Below, piece by piece: positions 21,490-31,055 of a stretch of 64,000 nucleotides of DNA. The notes beneath the pieces are model-generated. The model saw nothing but the letters and a program-made list of their open reading frames with translations, made no database searches and was not told where the DNA came from. The stretch spans positions 1 through 64,000 of the forward strand of contig NW_005198091.1 of assembly GCF_000372725.1 (NCBI RefSeq), given 5' to 3'. This DNA is from Emiliania huxleyi CCMP1516 (Eukaryota > Haptophyta > Isochrysidales > Noelaerhabdaceae). The position numbers and the translations under genes were made by a program. Position 1 is the stretch's first letter. Every line of letters begins with the position of its first letter.

Positions 21490-22190
21490 AATTTTTAGCA
21501 ATACCTTACAACTCTAACACTCACACGTCATGTGGGGCCTGGAGCCCTGGCATTTAAAGGCTGTTGGAAAACAGAACGCCCTGTTCACGCGCGCGCAAGA
21601 CGTGCAGACAGGGTTGCCAGGTGAGGGCGAATGGCGCGGTTCCACACCTCGCACAACAGAGAGAGAGATGCGCTCTGCATGGTGGGACATAAAAGAGAGC
21701 GAGTACTTGGGCGAGTAGGCCGTGCGGTCGACGCTGCCGCGCGCGACTTTGCGCGCGAGGCGGCGCAGCTTGAGAACGGCGGTGGGCGAGAAGCCGCCGC
21801 CGAACGTCTCCGTGGAGCAGCAGGTTGAAGTTGTTGCGCTTGACAAAGATCGCGTCGTGGTAGAAACCGCGATGCGCCTTGACGTAGCCGTGGCCGTTCT
21901 TGTGGTCGAAGAATTGGCCGGGCTGCCCGCGCGCCTTGCAGCCCATGTTTAGGCGGCGGGCCTTCTCTTCGGTGTTGCCGAAGGCGTAGGAGTGGCCAAC
22001 GGAGGCGGGCGTGCCGCCACTCGAGGCGTTGCCAACGCCCGTCGAGGAGGTCTTGAGGAGGGGCGTCCAGAGATTGATTTCATTTACTTCATCGCATCCT
22101 CCCGGCCCAGCGTGGGGTTCTGCGAGGTCGACCTTGTACCCCTCTCGTTGTACTGCCGGGTGAGCTCTGGTTTCTCCTTGTCACCGTTTG
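21490..22190 (-). mobile_element. 5'-truncated LINE copy (~700 bp)
   Basis: About 95% similar by eye to 56330-56995, reading on the minus strand. It carries the C-terminal coding region (MGCKARGQP, KAHRGFYHDAIFVKRNN), then the terminal segment GTATTGCTAAAAATCTCTCTC. The match stops sharply at about 22190, as expected of 5' truncation during target-primed reverse transcription. Frameshifts show it is dead. Confidence 0.8.
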
Positions 22191-22485
22191 TTTTGTACGC
22201 GTGCCGACTGGGTCAAATCGCCTGGGCGTGCCAAATGGGTCAACGACGTCAACAACAAGCAAGCGGCAGACGTCCTCTTAGCCTCGGCCCCAGTGGGGGG
22301 TGCCCGCGCCGCCTAGCTCTGCGGACGGGCCCCTCCACCCTTCACGTACGGATCATGTAGTCCCCACACTCGCTGTCGTGGGATCGCTTGTCTCTCATGT
22401 GAGAGAGTGCGGGTGAACCTCTGTTGTACTAGGCTAGGATTGAGAGCAGCCTCGCTCTCAATCCTAGAAGTCGAAGGATTGGAAT

Positions 22486-22927
22486 CAGGCAGAGAGGACG
22501 AGACGGCGACGGGGCCGCGGCCGAAGAAGGAGGGGAAGGCGGACGAGCGCAGCCGCTGCCCAACCAGCGGAAAGCGAGCCGGGAGGAGGACCGGGAGGAG
22601 AGGGGAGCCCCTCCGAGTCGAGGGTGGGGAAGCCGAACGGAGGGGCCCTGAGGGGTGACGTCGAGTGAGGATGTACGTCGTGTGCGTGTCTGGTGTTTCT
22701 TAGCTCCGAGTAGTAAGAGGGGGCGCTCCGCCGCTAGGGGAAACCCAAAGCGCAGACTAACCCTCGGAGACCCGTGTTTACTTTACGGCCCTTTCCCTGC
22801 GAACGCGCACCCCCCAGGGCTAGGGCTCTCTTGCCCGCACCCGATATCGATCATCCGGCCCGCTGGGTGCGCTTCTTAGCTCCCCGGCCCTGGATGTGAG
22901 GTTAATGACTGCACTCCAAGTGCTCCA
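22486..22927 (+). mobile_element. SE1 retroelement copy (~442 bp) inside the foldback element
   Basis: Interrupts the left arm of the foldback element between two copies of GATTG. The intact right arm shows the uninterrupted sequence, so insertion and 5-bp duplication are both proven by the sequence. It ends in the ACTCCAAGTGCTCCAA terminus shared by all SE1 copies. No coding potential. Confidence 0.85.
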
Positions 22928-23044
22928 AGATTGTGAGCAGCACTCCTCGCAATCGTAGCATCTCTGTGCGATTGTGAGCGCCTACGCTCGCAATCCTACA
23001 TTTTCTAGGACTAAGAGCAGCTCTCCTTTTTACCCATCTCACAG

Positions 23045-23098
23045 TAGAGAGGTGTCCGTTTTTATTTATTTATTTATGCTCCCAAGATGATGTGGGGA
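23045..23098. repeat. ~52-bp insertion in foldback left arm
   Basis: TTTTTACCCATCTCACAG through a TTTA microsatellite, absent from the matching position of the right arm. The same ~52 bp lie in reverse at 25529-25580. Probably the tail of another small retroelement. Confidence 0.75.
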
Positions 23099-23739
23099 CG
23101 CCTACGACTACTACCAGCGCGCTCACAATCCGAGCAAAGTCTAGGATTGCGAGCAGCACTGCTCACAATCCCCTAGCAACATGCCTCTGATTGCGAGCAG
23201 TAGCTCTCGCCTAGAAGTCGTAGGACTGTGTGGGCGGGTGTCGCTCGCAATCGGCGAAAGTTCTAGGATTGCGAGCGCTTCTGCTCGCAATCGGAAGCTT
23301 GTCGCTTAGGATTGTGAGCAGTGCTGCTCGCAATCCTAGACTTTGCTCGGATTGCGAGCGCGCTGGTAGTAGTCGTAGGCGTCACCAGTCATCTTGGGAG
23401 CGGAGAGCTGCTCTTAGACTTAGTCCTAGAAGATGTAGGATTGCGAGCGAGGCGCTCACAATCGCACAGAGATGCTACGGTTGCGAGGAGTGCTGCTCGC
23501 AATCCTTCGACTTCTAGGATTGAGAGCGAGGCTGCTCTCAATCCTAGCCTAGTACAAAAGAAGGTTCACCGAGAGTGCGTTGTGCGACCTCCGTCCGTTT
23601 TCTCTTTGCGCGTGCCCAGTGTCGTGCGAGGGAGCACTTGGAGCACTTGGAGTGCAGTCATTAACTTATTGCAGTTAGTTAGTTAGTACAAAGGTGAAGA
23701 ACAGCCAGGCTCGGACTGGACATCCAGGGCCGGGGAAAA

Positions 23740-24165
23740 AAGAAAGAAAGAAAACAGACAACCCAAGGGAGGGATGGGAGGACGGCACGCCGCCACCACA
23801 CAGCTCACAGGGATTTTAAAGAGAGGGGTGTGGTGCTAGCCGTCGCCCACCCTATCCCTTATGGTCGTCTGCGCCTCTTTCTATCTCCCTTCGCAGTCCC
23901 TCGCCGATTCTCGCTGCAACCTTCATGCCACCTCGCGGTCGTCCCACTCTCGTCGTTCTCCCCTCCCTGTCGCTTCCCCTCCTCTGTCGCGTCGTTCTCG
24001 TCTGCCTCGTCCTGCGACGCCGCCGCCGCCTGCCGCTCCCTTGCTCTCGCGGCTTCTCTCTCCTTTCGTCGCAGCTCTGCTCTCCTCGCGGCATATTTTG
24101 GCCCCTCGAGTTTATCGAGCTCTCCTCGCGCAAGGGGCCGGGGAGCCTGGCCAAGAGCATGTAAA
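23740..24165 (+). repeat. Family-C repeat, upstream of the J-domain gene
   Basis: Shares long blocks with 33470-33860 (reverse), 41185-41510, 55880-56290 and 59925-60130: GTGCTAGCCGTCGCCCACC, then CTTCATGCCACCTCGCGG. One strand reads MPPRGRPTLVV and the other VGRPRGGMKVAARIGE; both contain an AT-hook-like core. It ends ~115 bp before the ATG of the J-domain gene and may contribute its promoter. Confidence 0.75.
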
Positions 24166-24279
24166 ACCTATCTGGATATCCGCGCAAAATTCTCTTTTCG
24201 CGCCATTGCGGGCCATTGCGGGCCATTGCGACGTCCCTCCTCGCCTTCACCGCCAACAGAGCGGGGCCGAAGATCCTTC

Positions 24280-25172
24280 ATGTTTTTCGCGTACGACCTC
24301 GCGATCTACACGGCCGTGCGGCGCCGTGAGGCGGAGAATGCGCTCAAGCAGGCGCGCATCCTCTACGCGGCCGGGCGAGACACCGAGGCGATGCGTCTAG
24401 TGCAGCGCAGCCTAAGCTTCCATGCGACTCGCGAGGCGGAGCGCTTCAAGGGGCAGCTGAGAGGGCACACGAATTCGTCTGGTGCAAAGGCGATTAGAGC
24501 TGTCCTGCGGCTTGGCGTCAACGAGCCTCACAGCACGCTCGGGATCCCGCGCGGGGCTGACGTGGCTGCAGTGCAGCGAGCGTGCGATCGCCGTCTCAGT
24601 GTGCTCAGCTTCCCGTGCACGTCCATACCCTCCCCGGTGTACTCGTAGGTACTTGGCGTTGGCGAGGCAGCTGCATCCGGATCGTAACCAATCTCCGGGC
24701 GCCGAGGAGGCCTTCAAGCGCCTCACCAACGCAAAGGAGCGCGCAATCTGCTGCCCTGCCGTATGTGTGTGCGTGGGTGCCCGAGGCACCGCACCGTCCC
24801 TGTTAGGATGTTCTCACCGACGAAGCGCGCCGCGCGGAGGTTGGCGCGGAGCTTGGCGCGTCTGCCGAGGCGACGCCTCCTCGGTGGCAGGACCCAGCGC
24901 CTCGCGTAAGCGGCGAATGGGCAGCCGACGGGGAGGACTCCGCGGGGAGTGCATCCGAGGATGGTGAAATGGGCGCCAGCCCGCCTCCGCCGCAGGAGCC
25001 GCCATCGCCGCTGAGCGGCCCTCCCCACGGAACAGTGCGAGGCGGGGGCAGGTTTGCCGGAGCAACTGGCCGCGGGGCGAGCCGATCAGCAAGTGACAAT
25101 CCCAAGACGAGGGCGGTGATTCGTAAGGGCGGCCGGGGTCGAGGGCAGGCAGCCCCCACGCAGCCAGACTGA
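24280..25172 (+). CDS. J-domain co-chaperone, DNAJB12/B14-like
   Basis: Exons 24280-24581, 24649-24760 and 24807-25172, 259 residues. Introns are GT-AG (67 and 46 bp); the second has a GTATGT donor. The N-terminus (RREAENALKQARILYAAG then AMRLVQRSLSFH) is the helical EAE...A..LL..G...A.+L..+.+ region that precedes the J-domain in DNAJB12/14. The J-domain (~85-145) is split by both introns: LGIPRGADVAAVQRA, YLALARQLHPDRNQSPG with the HPD loop, EAFKRLTNAKERA and DVLTDEARRAEV. It stimulates Hsp70 ATPase activity. The C-terminus is Gly/Ser-rich and lacks the transmembrane helix of true DNAJB12, so location is unclear. A family-C repeat lies directly upstream. Confidence 0.8.
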
Positions 25173-25676
25173 CGAGATGGAGCATTTGTCTCTCTGCCCC
25201 GTGCGATGTCTGATTGTGTCTTAGCCTTGTTGAGTTGTTTTGCTGCGTGATGCTGTGCGTGCACCACACACGATCACGAACACAGTGTCTTGTGTAAATG
25301 AGAGAGAGGGTGAGAGAGGCCAAGAGCACACCTTGGTCATTCCTCATTCCCGTCAGCTCACATTGCGTGGCGGCAAGACAATGCAAAAACTCCCATCTTT
25401 ATCTAAAATGCTGATTGCTGTAACTATATATGTGTGTGCTATATATAGCCTATATAGATAACGAAGAACCACACCCGTCACCCCAGCCCGCCGTGCGCCG
25501 AGAGGTCGTGTGGTTCACCCAAAACTGCACATAAATAAATAAATAAAAACGGACACCTCTCTACTGTGAGATGGGTAAAAACGAAAAACTGCACATGCCA
25601 CTCGGGCCCACACACATGTGCGCACACAAACGAGATGTCTCTCCGCTCGAGTACAGTATCTCCCGAGCGCGAGATT
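25173..25676. other. Intergenic with a shared 52-bp repeat
   Basis: Between convergent genes. 25529-25580 is the reverse complement of the ~52-bp insertion in the foldback element. 25420-25460 holds a TATATA-rich run. No gene seen. Confidence 0.65.
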
Positions 25677-27446
25677 TTACGCTGGCGCCGCCGATTGTGG
25701 CCGCGCCGCTCCGCGGCCGCCTCCGCCCGCACCCCGCGCTTGTGCTGCCGCTGCCGCTGGCTGCCTGGCAGTGGTCGAGCTCATCAGGGAGGCGAGCCGC
25801 GACTTGAACTGCGGGCTCGCTGGCGTGTTGCCCGCCGTCCCCTGAAAATCACCACCACAGACTCGCGCGCGTGCGCTCGTCGGCCGAGCTGCGACCGCGG
25901 ACTGAATGATCTGCGCCTGCTCCGCCGTTGCGTGCTCGGACGGCCGCCGAGCGCGCGGCGCCCGCGGCGGTTCGCACGTCGCCCGGGCAGTGGACGGGCG
26001 AGCCTTTTGGACGCGAAGCCACGGATGACTGCGCACCTGCTCGATGGTCATGCGCTGCGCCGCGTTTTTGCGAAGCATCCGCGTGAGGAGGTCGCGGCAG
26101 TCGTTCGAGAGGCCGTCGGGGAGCTGCAGCTGTGCGCCCGAGATGTTGCGCTTGAGCTCGGCGATGCTCTTGCCCCAAAAGGGGAACTGAGTGCCGGGCC
26201 GCTTGCCGTGGACGAGCAGCGTGTGCAGTAGCACTCCAAGGGACCACACGTCGGCCGGCGCGGCCTTGTGTGGTGCGCCAGCGTGGCACTCAGGCGCCAT
26301 GTAGGCGGGCGTCCCCTGCACCGACCGCGTGATGGTGTCCGCCCCTTCGCGCGCCGCGCCAAAGTCGCAAATCTTGGCCGCGCCCCTGGCGTCGAGGACC
26401 ACGTTCTCGAGCTTCAGGTCGCGGTGCGCGATGTTCTTGCCGTGCAGGTAGCCGACTCCCTCCACGATCTGCGCAAAGATGGCGCGCGCCTCCGGTTCAC
26501 TCAGTCCGCGCCGCGCCGCCATGTACTCGCCAAGGTTCCCGCCCGGGGCGTACTCCATCTCGAGCTCGGTCCGGCCCTTGCGATGCACGGCGCGGCGCGG
26601 CGCGATTATGTTGCCGTGAGCCAACTTGCCCGCAAGGCGCGCCTCGTTGCGCAGATGATGGGCGACATAGTCGTGCTCCTCCGCCTCGCGGTGGTCGTAG
26701 ACCTTGACCGCCATCGGCTGACCCACCGAGTCGGACTCGAGGCGCACCCGTGCAAAGACGCCCTTCCCGAGGAGCTCTGGCGACGAATCGCACCGTCTCT
26801 TTCCCTGCAGTGCTCGCCCCGTCGGGCCGCGGCCTGGCGAGGCAGAGGGGCGTGGCGGAGGCTCCTGTGGCTGTGCGTCGGCGGCTGCATCGGGAGCCGG
26901 CGGCTCAGGTGGAGTCGGAGGCGGTTGCGGCGGTGGAGGCGACTGCGGCGGCGCTTGCGGCGGTGGCGGCGGTGATGGCGGCGGTGCAGCGGCAGCTGTT
27001 GCGGATGACGTTGAATGCGGCGGTGGCGGCGACGATGCTGGAGGGCGAGGTGGCCTGCGTTTGGGCAATGGCGGTTGACGAGGTGCCACCTGAGGCGGCT
27101 GCGACTGTCGGGCCGCCCGAGCACTGGTGGGCCGGCGGACTTCTCTCTGTGCGACTCCACTGCGCCGGGGCGCCCCTTTGGCCACCGAATCAATGCTGGT
27201 GGTTTCCTTTGTCCGAAGGATACGCTCGTCAACGCCTTTTCGCGTCGAGACGACGGTGTGGAAAGCCGAGACAGCCGTCGACTGGCTCCGCTGTGGAGCC
27301 GACTGTGGGCGGTACCCACTCGCACCGCCCTGAATCGCCGAGCCAAAGACACTTGAGTGGCGGGATGGCGCAGCTAAGCCGGCAACGCGGCTCGTGCTGC
27401 GTGACATGGAAACGAGACGTTTCGGGGCGTTGCCAACGCTACACAT
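25677..27446 (-). CDS. Ser/Thr protein kinase, CAMK/SNF1-like, with RPxSA motifs
   Basis: 589 residues, one exon. The kinase domain covers about 225-485: LLGKGVFARVRL (Gly loop), MAVKVYD (Lys), HRDLKLENVVLD (catalytic loop), KICDFGAA (DFG), GTPAYMAPE (activation segment end), DVWSLGVLLH and a final RMTIEQVRSHPWL, the order and wording of CAMK/SNF1-type kinases. All catalytic residues are present, so it should be active. The N-terminal 220 residues are Pro-rich and disordered. The motif RP(Q/T/S)(S/T)A recurs in both tails (GYRPQSAP, RRPTSARA, RPSTARA, RPTSARAR, ARPQSAAPA). The first in-frame ATG is at 27446. Substrate unknown. Confidence 0.88.
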   Translation of the reverse strand: MCSVGNAPKRLVSMSRSTSRVAGLAAPSRHSSVFGSAIQGGASGYRPQSAPQRSQSTAVSAFHTVVSTRKGVDERILRTKETTSIDSVAKGAPRRSGVAQREVRRPTSARAARQSQPPQVAPRQPPLPKRRPPRPPASSPPPPHSTSSATAAAAPPPSPPPPPQAPPQSPPPPQPPPTPPEPPAPDAAADAQPQEPPPRPSASPGRGPTGRALQGKRRCDSSPELLGKGVFARVRLESDSVGQPMAVKVYDHREAEEHDYVAHHLRNEARLAGKLAHGNIIAPRRAVHRKGRTELEMEYAPGGNLGEYMAARRGLSEPEARAIFAQIVEGVGYLHGKNIAHRDLKLENVVLDARGAAKICDFGAAREGADTITRSVQGTPAYMAPECHAGAPHKAAPADVWSLGVLLHTLLVHGKRPGTQFPFWGKSIAELKRNISGAQLQLPDGLSNDCRDLLTRMLRKNAAQRMTIEQVRSHPWLRVQKARPSTARATCEPPRAPRARRPSEHATAEQAQIIQSAVAARPTSARARVCGGDFQGTAGNTPASPQFKSRLASLMSSTTARQPAAAAAQARGAGGGGRGAARPQSAAPA

Positions 27447-28019
27447 CACGCATTTCGTCTAGGAATCTCTTTTCTTTTGGGGGGGCTAGGGCCGATTCCG
27501 CATACGGGACCCCTCGATCCCCTCACTCACTGGTGTGTTCATTTTGGGGGGGGGGGGGGGCATAACAAACACGGTACAGGATCGAGGTGCACGCTCGCTG
27601 GACGCTGCCGAACGAAGAGAGCAGTGACCAGTGTCTAGAGCACCAGTGTGTGTCGTCCCCCGTCTCCATCAAGCATCATCTCACACACAAGGAGACGTCG
27701 GCGGTGATGGCGGTGTGACCGATCGTGCGATCGAGCTACAAGTAACTCGATAGGAGCGAACTTGTTCCGCACAGCCGATGTGTGTGCATGATCCAGCACC
27801 AGAGGGGGCCGGGTAGTGGGGGCGGAGGAGCAGTACCTCACCGTTCCTCAATCTGATTAACTTATGACCATCATAGGTCCTTCAAAAAGAAGACAACAAG
27901 ACACGGGAAGGAATTTCGCCAAGGATAGCTGAGTCCTAATATAACTGTTGGAGAGGGTGGGCCCGCTCTCGCCCGACCGCCCTCGCACCAGCTTCGATCG
28001 CGGGGTGGGCACATGCGCA
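27447..28019. other. Intergenic with poly-G tracts
   Basis: Upstream of the kinase gene. Poly-G runs at about 27478-27487 and 27545-27560. No gene seen. Confidence 0.6.
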
Positions 28020-30491
28020 TCACTGATCACCCTCCACATCCTCCCGCCCCGAGCCGGCGCTCTCCAGCCCCGTCTCGCTCTGGGACGGTGAGTCCACCTC
28101 GCTCGGGCCCGAGGCGCCGCCCACCTCAGCCGTTGGCGAGGCGGCACCTTCCTCACCGCCCACTCCCTCCGGCCCACTCTCCCGCGCCGGAGGTTCGCGC
28201 ATCCTCTCGGGCCCCACGCGCCGCTCAACGCGACCGTCGCCAAAGTCGACATCGAAGGTGCCACGGTTGTGGCGCGTGACAACGCCGAGCAAATAGCGCC
28301 CCGTGCCCGCCTCCCGCACCTCGACGCTATGCCCCTCGCTCCATGTCGGTTCCTCCGTCCGGATCAGCGGCCGCTTCACGGCATCCTCCGTGTCCCCGTC
28401 GTCGTACTTGATGGCATATGTGTCGTCGCCGTTATCGCGTGTGATCACGCCCGGGTAGTACTTCGCGCCGCCACCGTACTTTGCCGCAACCTTCATGCCC
28501 GTGCGCAAGGGCGTGAAGCGGCGCCCGGCAGCGGCAGCCGCAGCGGCAGCGGAGGCGGCGGCAGCGGCGGCGGGGTGAAGCGCGGCCCCTTGCGACGGCC
28601 GCGGCTGTCGAGGCGGTTTCGGCGGGTGGCCTTCGGCTACCGCCTTTGCGTCTCCGAGCCTGCTGTAGCATGTGCGATCGGGTGCGACGATCTTGTAGTG
28701 CGAGTCCGGCGTGCGGAAGGCGAGCCAGCCGGGCGGCAGACCCTTTGCGGCAGCCAGCTTCTCCGCCGCCGCGCGGCGCGCTGGATTCGCGTCGTCGTAA
28801 GCGCTGCCAACGGACGACGGCGGCCGCGATGCGCCGGACTCGGGATCGTCTCGCCGCTGCCGCTTCGCCGGCTGCTCGGCCTCCCCTCGCTCGGCGCTGC
28901 CCTCGGGGCTGTTTGCTTGGCTCGGCTCTGTCGGCTCCGTCGCATCTGCGGATTCCGCCTCCTCCATCGCCTGGTCACCCTCCTCCTCCTCCTCCTCCTG
29001 ACTTGCCTCCACCTCAGCGTCCTCCTCCACCTCAGCCTCCTCCTCCTCCTCCTCCTCCTCCTCCGCCGCCGCCGCCGCTGCCGCCGCCGCCGCCGTCTCC
29101 TCCGCCCCCTCCGCCCCCTCCGCCGCCTCCGCCGCCTCCCCGAACTCCACGTTCTCCCCCGCTGCATCCACCTTCTCCTCCGCCGCCGCCTCCACCTCCC
29201 TCTCCTCCGCCGACTCCACCCTCTCCTCCGCCTCCGAAAGATACCCCTCCGCCGCCTCGTTCCTCTCCTGCTTCACCGCAGCCTCAAACTTCTCCACCTT
29301 CTCCTCCTTCACCGCCGCATCCGCCCGCTGAGCCTCCTCCTTGACCGCACTCTCCGCCTCCATCGCCGCAGCCGCTCCCCCTGCCTCCTCCTGCTTTGCC
29401 GCCGCCGCCCGCCCGCCGCCCGCCCGCTGCGGCGAGGTGGAGCTCTGCACCTTTGCCGCCGGCCGGTGGTCGGCCGTGGTGCGCGACGACGTGGCCGCGG
29501 CCGGCTCTGCGGGGAGGAGCTTCCACTCCATCGGATCGAGGCCGGTCAGGCACTCCTGGTGCTCCTCGCCGTCGTCGTACATCACGCAGTGCTCGAGCGC
29601 CACCGGGTCGTATGCCTTGACCCGCCCGGTGAACCACTTCCGCTCTCCCGGCCAGTAGACGCTCACCCGCCGGCCGACGAGAGCAGGCCCCTCCGGCTTC
29701 TCGGGAGGCGCGTCACCAGCGCCGGCAGCGCACGAAGACTTGGCCGCCGCGCCTTGTGCGCCCTTGGAGGAGGAGGCGCCGCTGTTGCCGCCGCTGCCGC
29801 CGCGCTTGCTGCTGTTGCCGCCGCTGCCGCCGGCGCTTTGCGACGCTCCGCCGCCCAGCAGCAACTCGCGGAAGGCCTCGAGCGTCATTGAGCTGAACTC
29901 CCTCTCTTGGGTCAACTTGATGAGGAGGTGGTCCTTGCCCTTGAGATTATCCCCCTTGAGTGACCAACCGCCGATAATGACAAAGGCATTGTACGGACCC
30001 ATCGCGACTAGGCGCGCAAACTGCAGAATCTCGTCCGGGGTCGGCTTGATCGTGCCCTTCCCCGCACTACCCGATGCGTCACTCTGACCGCGGCCTCGGT
30101 TGGCCCGCCCGCCCGCCGCCGTCGCCGCCGCCGCCACCGCAGGCTGCTGCTCGCCCTCATACTTTTGCTTGAGCATTTCAAAAGCGGTCGAGATCTCCTT
30201 CTGTGCCTCGGCCGCCCCCGGCTCGGAGGTTTTGTCCGGGTGCAGGAGCTTCGAAAGCGAAAGGTACTCCTTCCGTATCGCCTTCAGCTCGAGCCCAGAG
30301 CTGACGCCGAGCACATTGAAGGGGTTCTTACGATTAGTGCCGTCCGTCGACCAGCCAGGGCTGACGGGCGCGTCTGAGATGCGCTGGATCGCTCGCTGCC
30401 GGAGGGCGTCCTCGTCCTCCTGCATCGGAGCGAAACTCGAAGCGATGATGCGGGCGCCCACAACAAAGCAGCGCAGGAAAGAACAAATCAT
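28020..30491 (-). CDS. J-domain, MBD-like and triple-Tudor chromatin protein
   Basis: 823 residues, one exon. A J-domain lies at ~52-115 (FNVLGVSSGLELKAIRKEY, LLHPDKTSEPG). A conserved block at ~150-215 (ARLVAMGPYNAFVIIGGWS) is unrecognised. Tudor-like barrel 1 is near 275-330 (GRRVSVYWPGERKWFTG, VMYDDGEEH). A Glu-rich acidic stretch follows (~385-560), then KRQRR, a nuclear signal. LPPGWLAFRTPDSHYKIV followed by CYSRLGDAKAV (~612-650) resembles an MBD/TAM fold. Two more Tudor-like barrels follow (KVAAKYGGGAKYYPGVI, YDDGDTED; then SVEVREAGTGRYLLGVV, VDFGDG). It probably reads histone or DNA methylation and recruits Hsp70. Start could also be the Met at 30425. Domains are clear; the MBD call is weaker. 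Confidence 0.8.
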   Translation of the reverse strand: MICSFLRCFVVGARIIASSFAPMQEDEDALRQRAIQRISDAPVSPGWSTDGTNRKNPFNVLGVSSGLELKAIRKEYLSLSKLLHPDKTSEPGAAEAQKEISTAFEMLKQKYEGEQQPAVAAAATAAGGRANRGRGQSDASGSAGKGTIKPTPDEILQFARLVAMGPYNAFVIIGGWSLKGDNLKGKDHLLIKLTQEREFSSMTLEAFRELLLGGGASQSAGGSGGNSSKRGGSGGNSGASSSKGAQGAAAKSSCAAGAGDAPPEKPEGPALVGRRVSVYWPGERKWFTGRVKAYDPVALEHCVMYDDGEEHQECLTGLDPMEWKLLPAEPAAATSSRTTADHRPAAKVQSSTSPQRAGGGRAAAAKQEEAGGAAAAMEAESAVKEEAQRADAAVKEEKVEKFEAAVKQERNEAAEGYLSEAEERVESAEEREVEAAAEEKVDAAGENVEFGEAAEAAEGAEGAEETAAAAAAAAAAEEEEEEEEEAEVEEDAEVEASQEEEEEEGDQAMEEAESADATEPTEPSQANSPEGSAERGEAEQPAKRQRRDDPESGASRPPSSVGSAYDDANPARRAAAEKLAAAKGLPPGWLAFRTPDSHYKIVAPDRTCYSRLGDAKAVAEGHPPKPPRQPRPSQGAALHPAAAAAASAAAAAAAAGRRFTPLRTGMKVAAKYGGGAKYYPGVITRDNGDDTYAIKYDDGDTEDAVKRPLIRTEEPTWSEGHSVEVREAGTGRYLLGVVTRHNRGTFDVDFGDGRVERRVGPERMREPPARESGPEGVGGEEGAASPTAEVGGASGPSEVDSPSQSETGLESAGSGREDVEGDQ

Positions 30492-30504
30492 GTTTTTGAA
30501 GTTC

Positions 30505-30735
30505 GTGTGAGAGAGAGATTTTTAGCAATACCAAACAACTCTAACACTCACACGTCATTTGGGGCCTGGAGCCCTGTTCACGCGCGCGCGAGACGTGCAG
30601 ACAGGGTTGCCAGGTGAGAGCGAATGGCGCGGTTCACGCCTCGCACAACAGAGAGAGAGATGCGCTCTGCATGGTGGGACATAAAAGAGAGCGAGTACTT
30701 GGGCGAGTAGGCCGTGCGGTCAACGCTGCCGCTTT
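30505..30735 (-). mobile_element. LINE 3'-end fragment (~230 bp)
   Basis: Ends with the constant LINE terminus (GGTATTGCTAAAAATCTCTCTC on the minus strand) and is truncated after the codons for VDRTAYSPKYSLSFMSHH. It lies 14 bp upstream of the J/Tudor gene start, so it may overlap that gene's promoter. Confidence 0.85.
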
Positions 30736-31055
30736 TGTTGTTTTCGTGTGTTTCTCCGTTTTGTTTCTTTCTTTCTTTAGGGTACATGCTGGTCAAGGTG
30801 CCTCGTCCCTCGTCCTCCCTCTACCGACTATTCGCCGCTGATTTCTTCCTTTCTTTGTGGGTGCTTTGTAAGGTGCCGATATGGGCTTCCAGTATCAGAC
30901 CTTCAAGAAAATGCGCGTTTGGTCTGCGGCCTCTTCTCGGCCATTCTTTTACTTTCAACATGCATGCTCACCACACTTGTTCTTGACGCCTGGGCCTTGG
31001 GCGAGAGAGGAGGCTGCTGCGGTTTGACAGTGCAGCGCTCCATGCACATCCGCTG

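Larger units (their letters stand above)
22412..23570. mobile_element. Foldback element with 9-bp target-site duplication
   Basis: The two halves are reverse complements, meeting near 23225. The ends are GGTGAACCT and AGGTTCACC. GAGAGTGCG flanks both sides (22403-22411 and 23571-23579), a 9-bp duplication typical of Mutator-like elements. Each arm holds several short hairpins built from GGATTGCGAGC and its complement. The left arm is broken twice: by an SE1 copy and by a ~52-bp insertion that also occurs reversed at 25529-25580. No transposase frame, so it is non-autonomous. Confidence 0.85.

Noticed and set aside
22920-23560. Possible CRISPR-like array of GGATTGCGAGC repeats
   Set aside because: The repeats alternate in orientation and form nested hairpins within one palindromic element with a target-site duplication, in a eukaryotic genome.
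28269-29891. 540-codon plus frame opposite the J/Tudor gene
   Set aside because: Leu/Arg-rich mirror of acidic and Ala-rich coding sequence on the minus strand.
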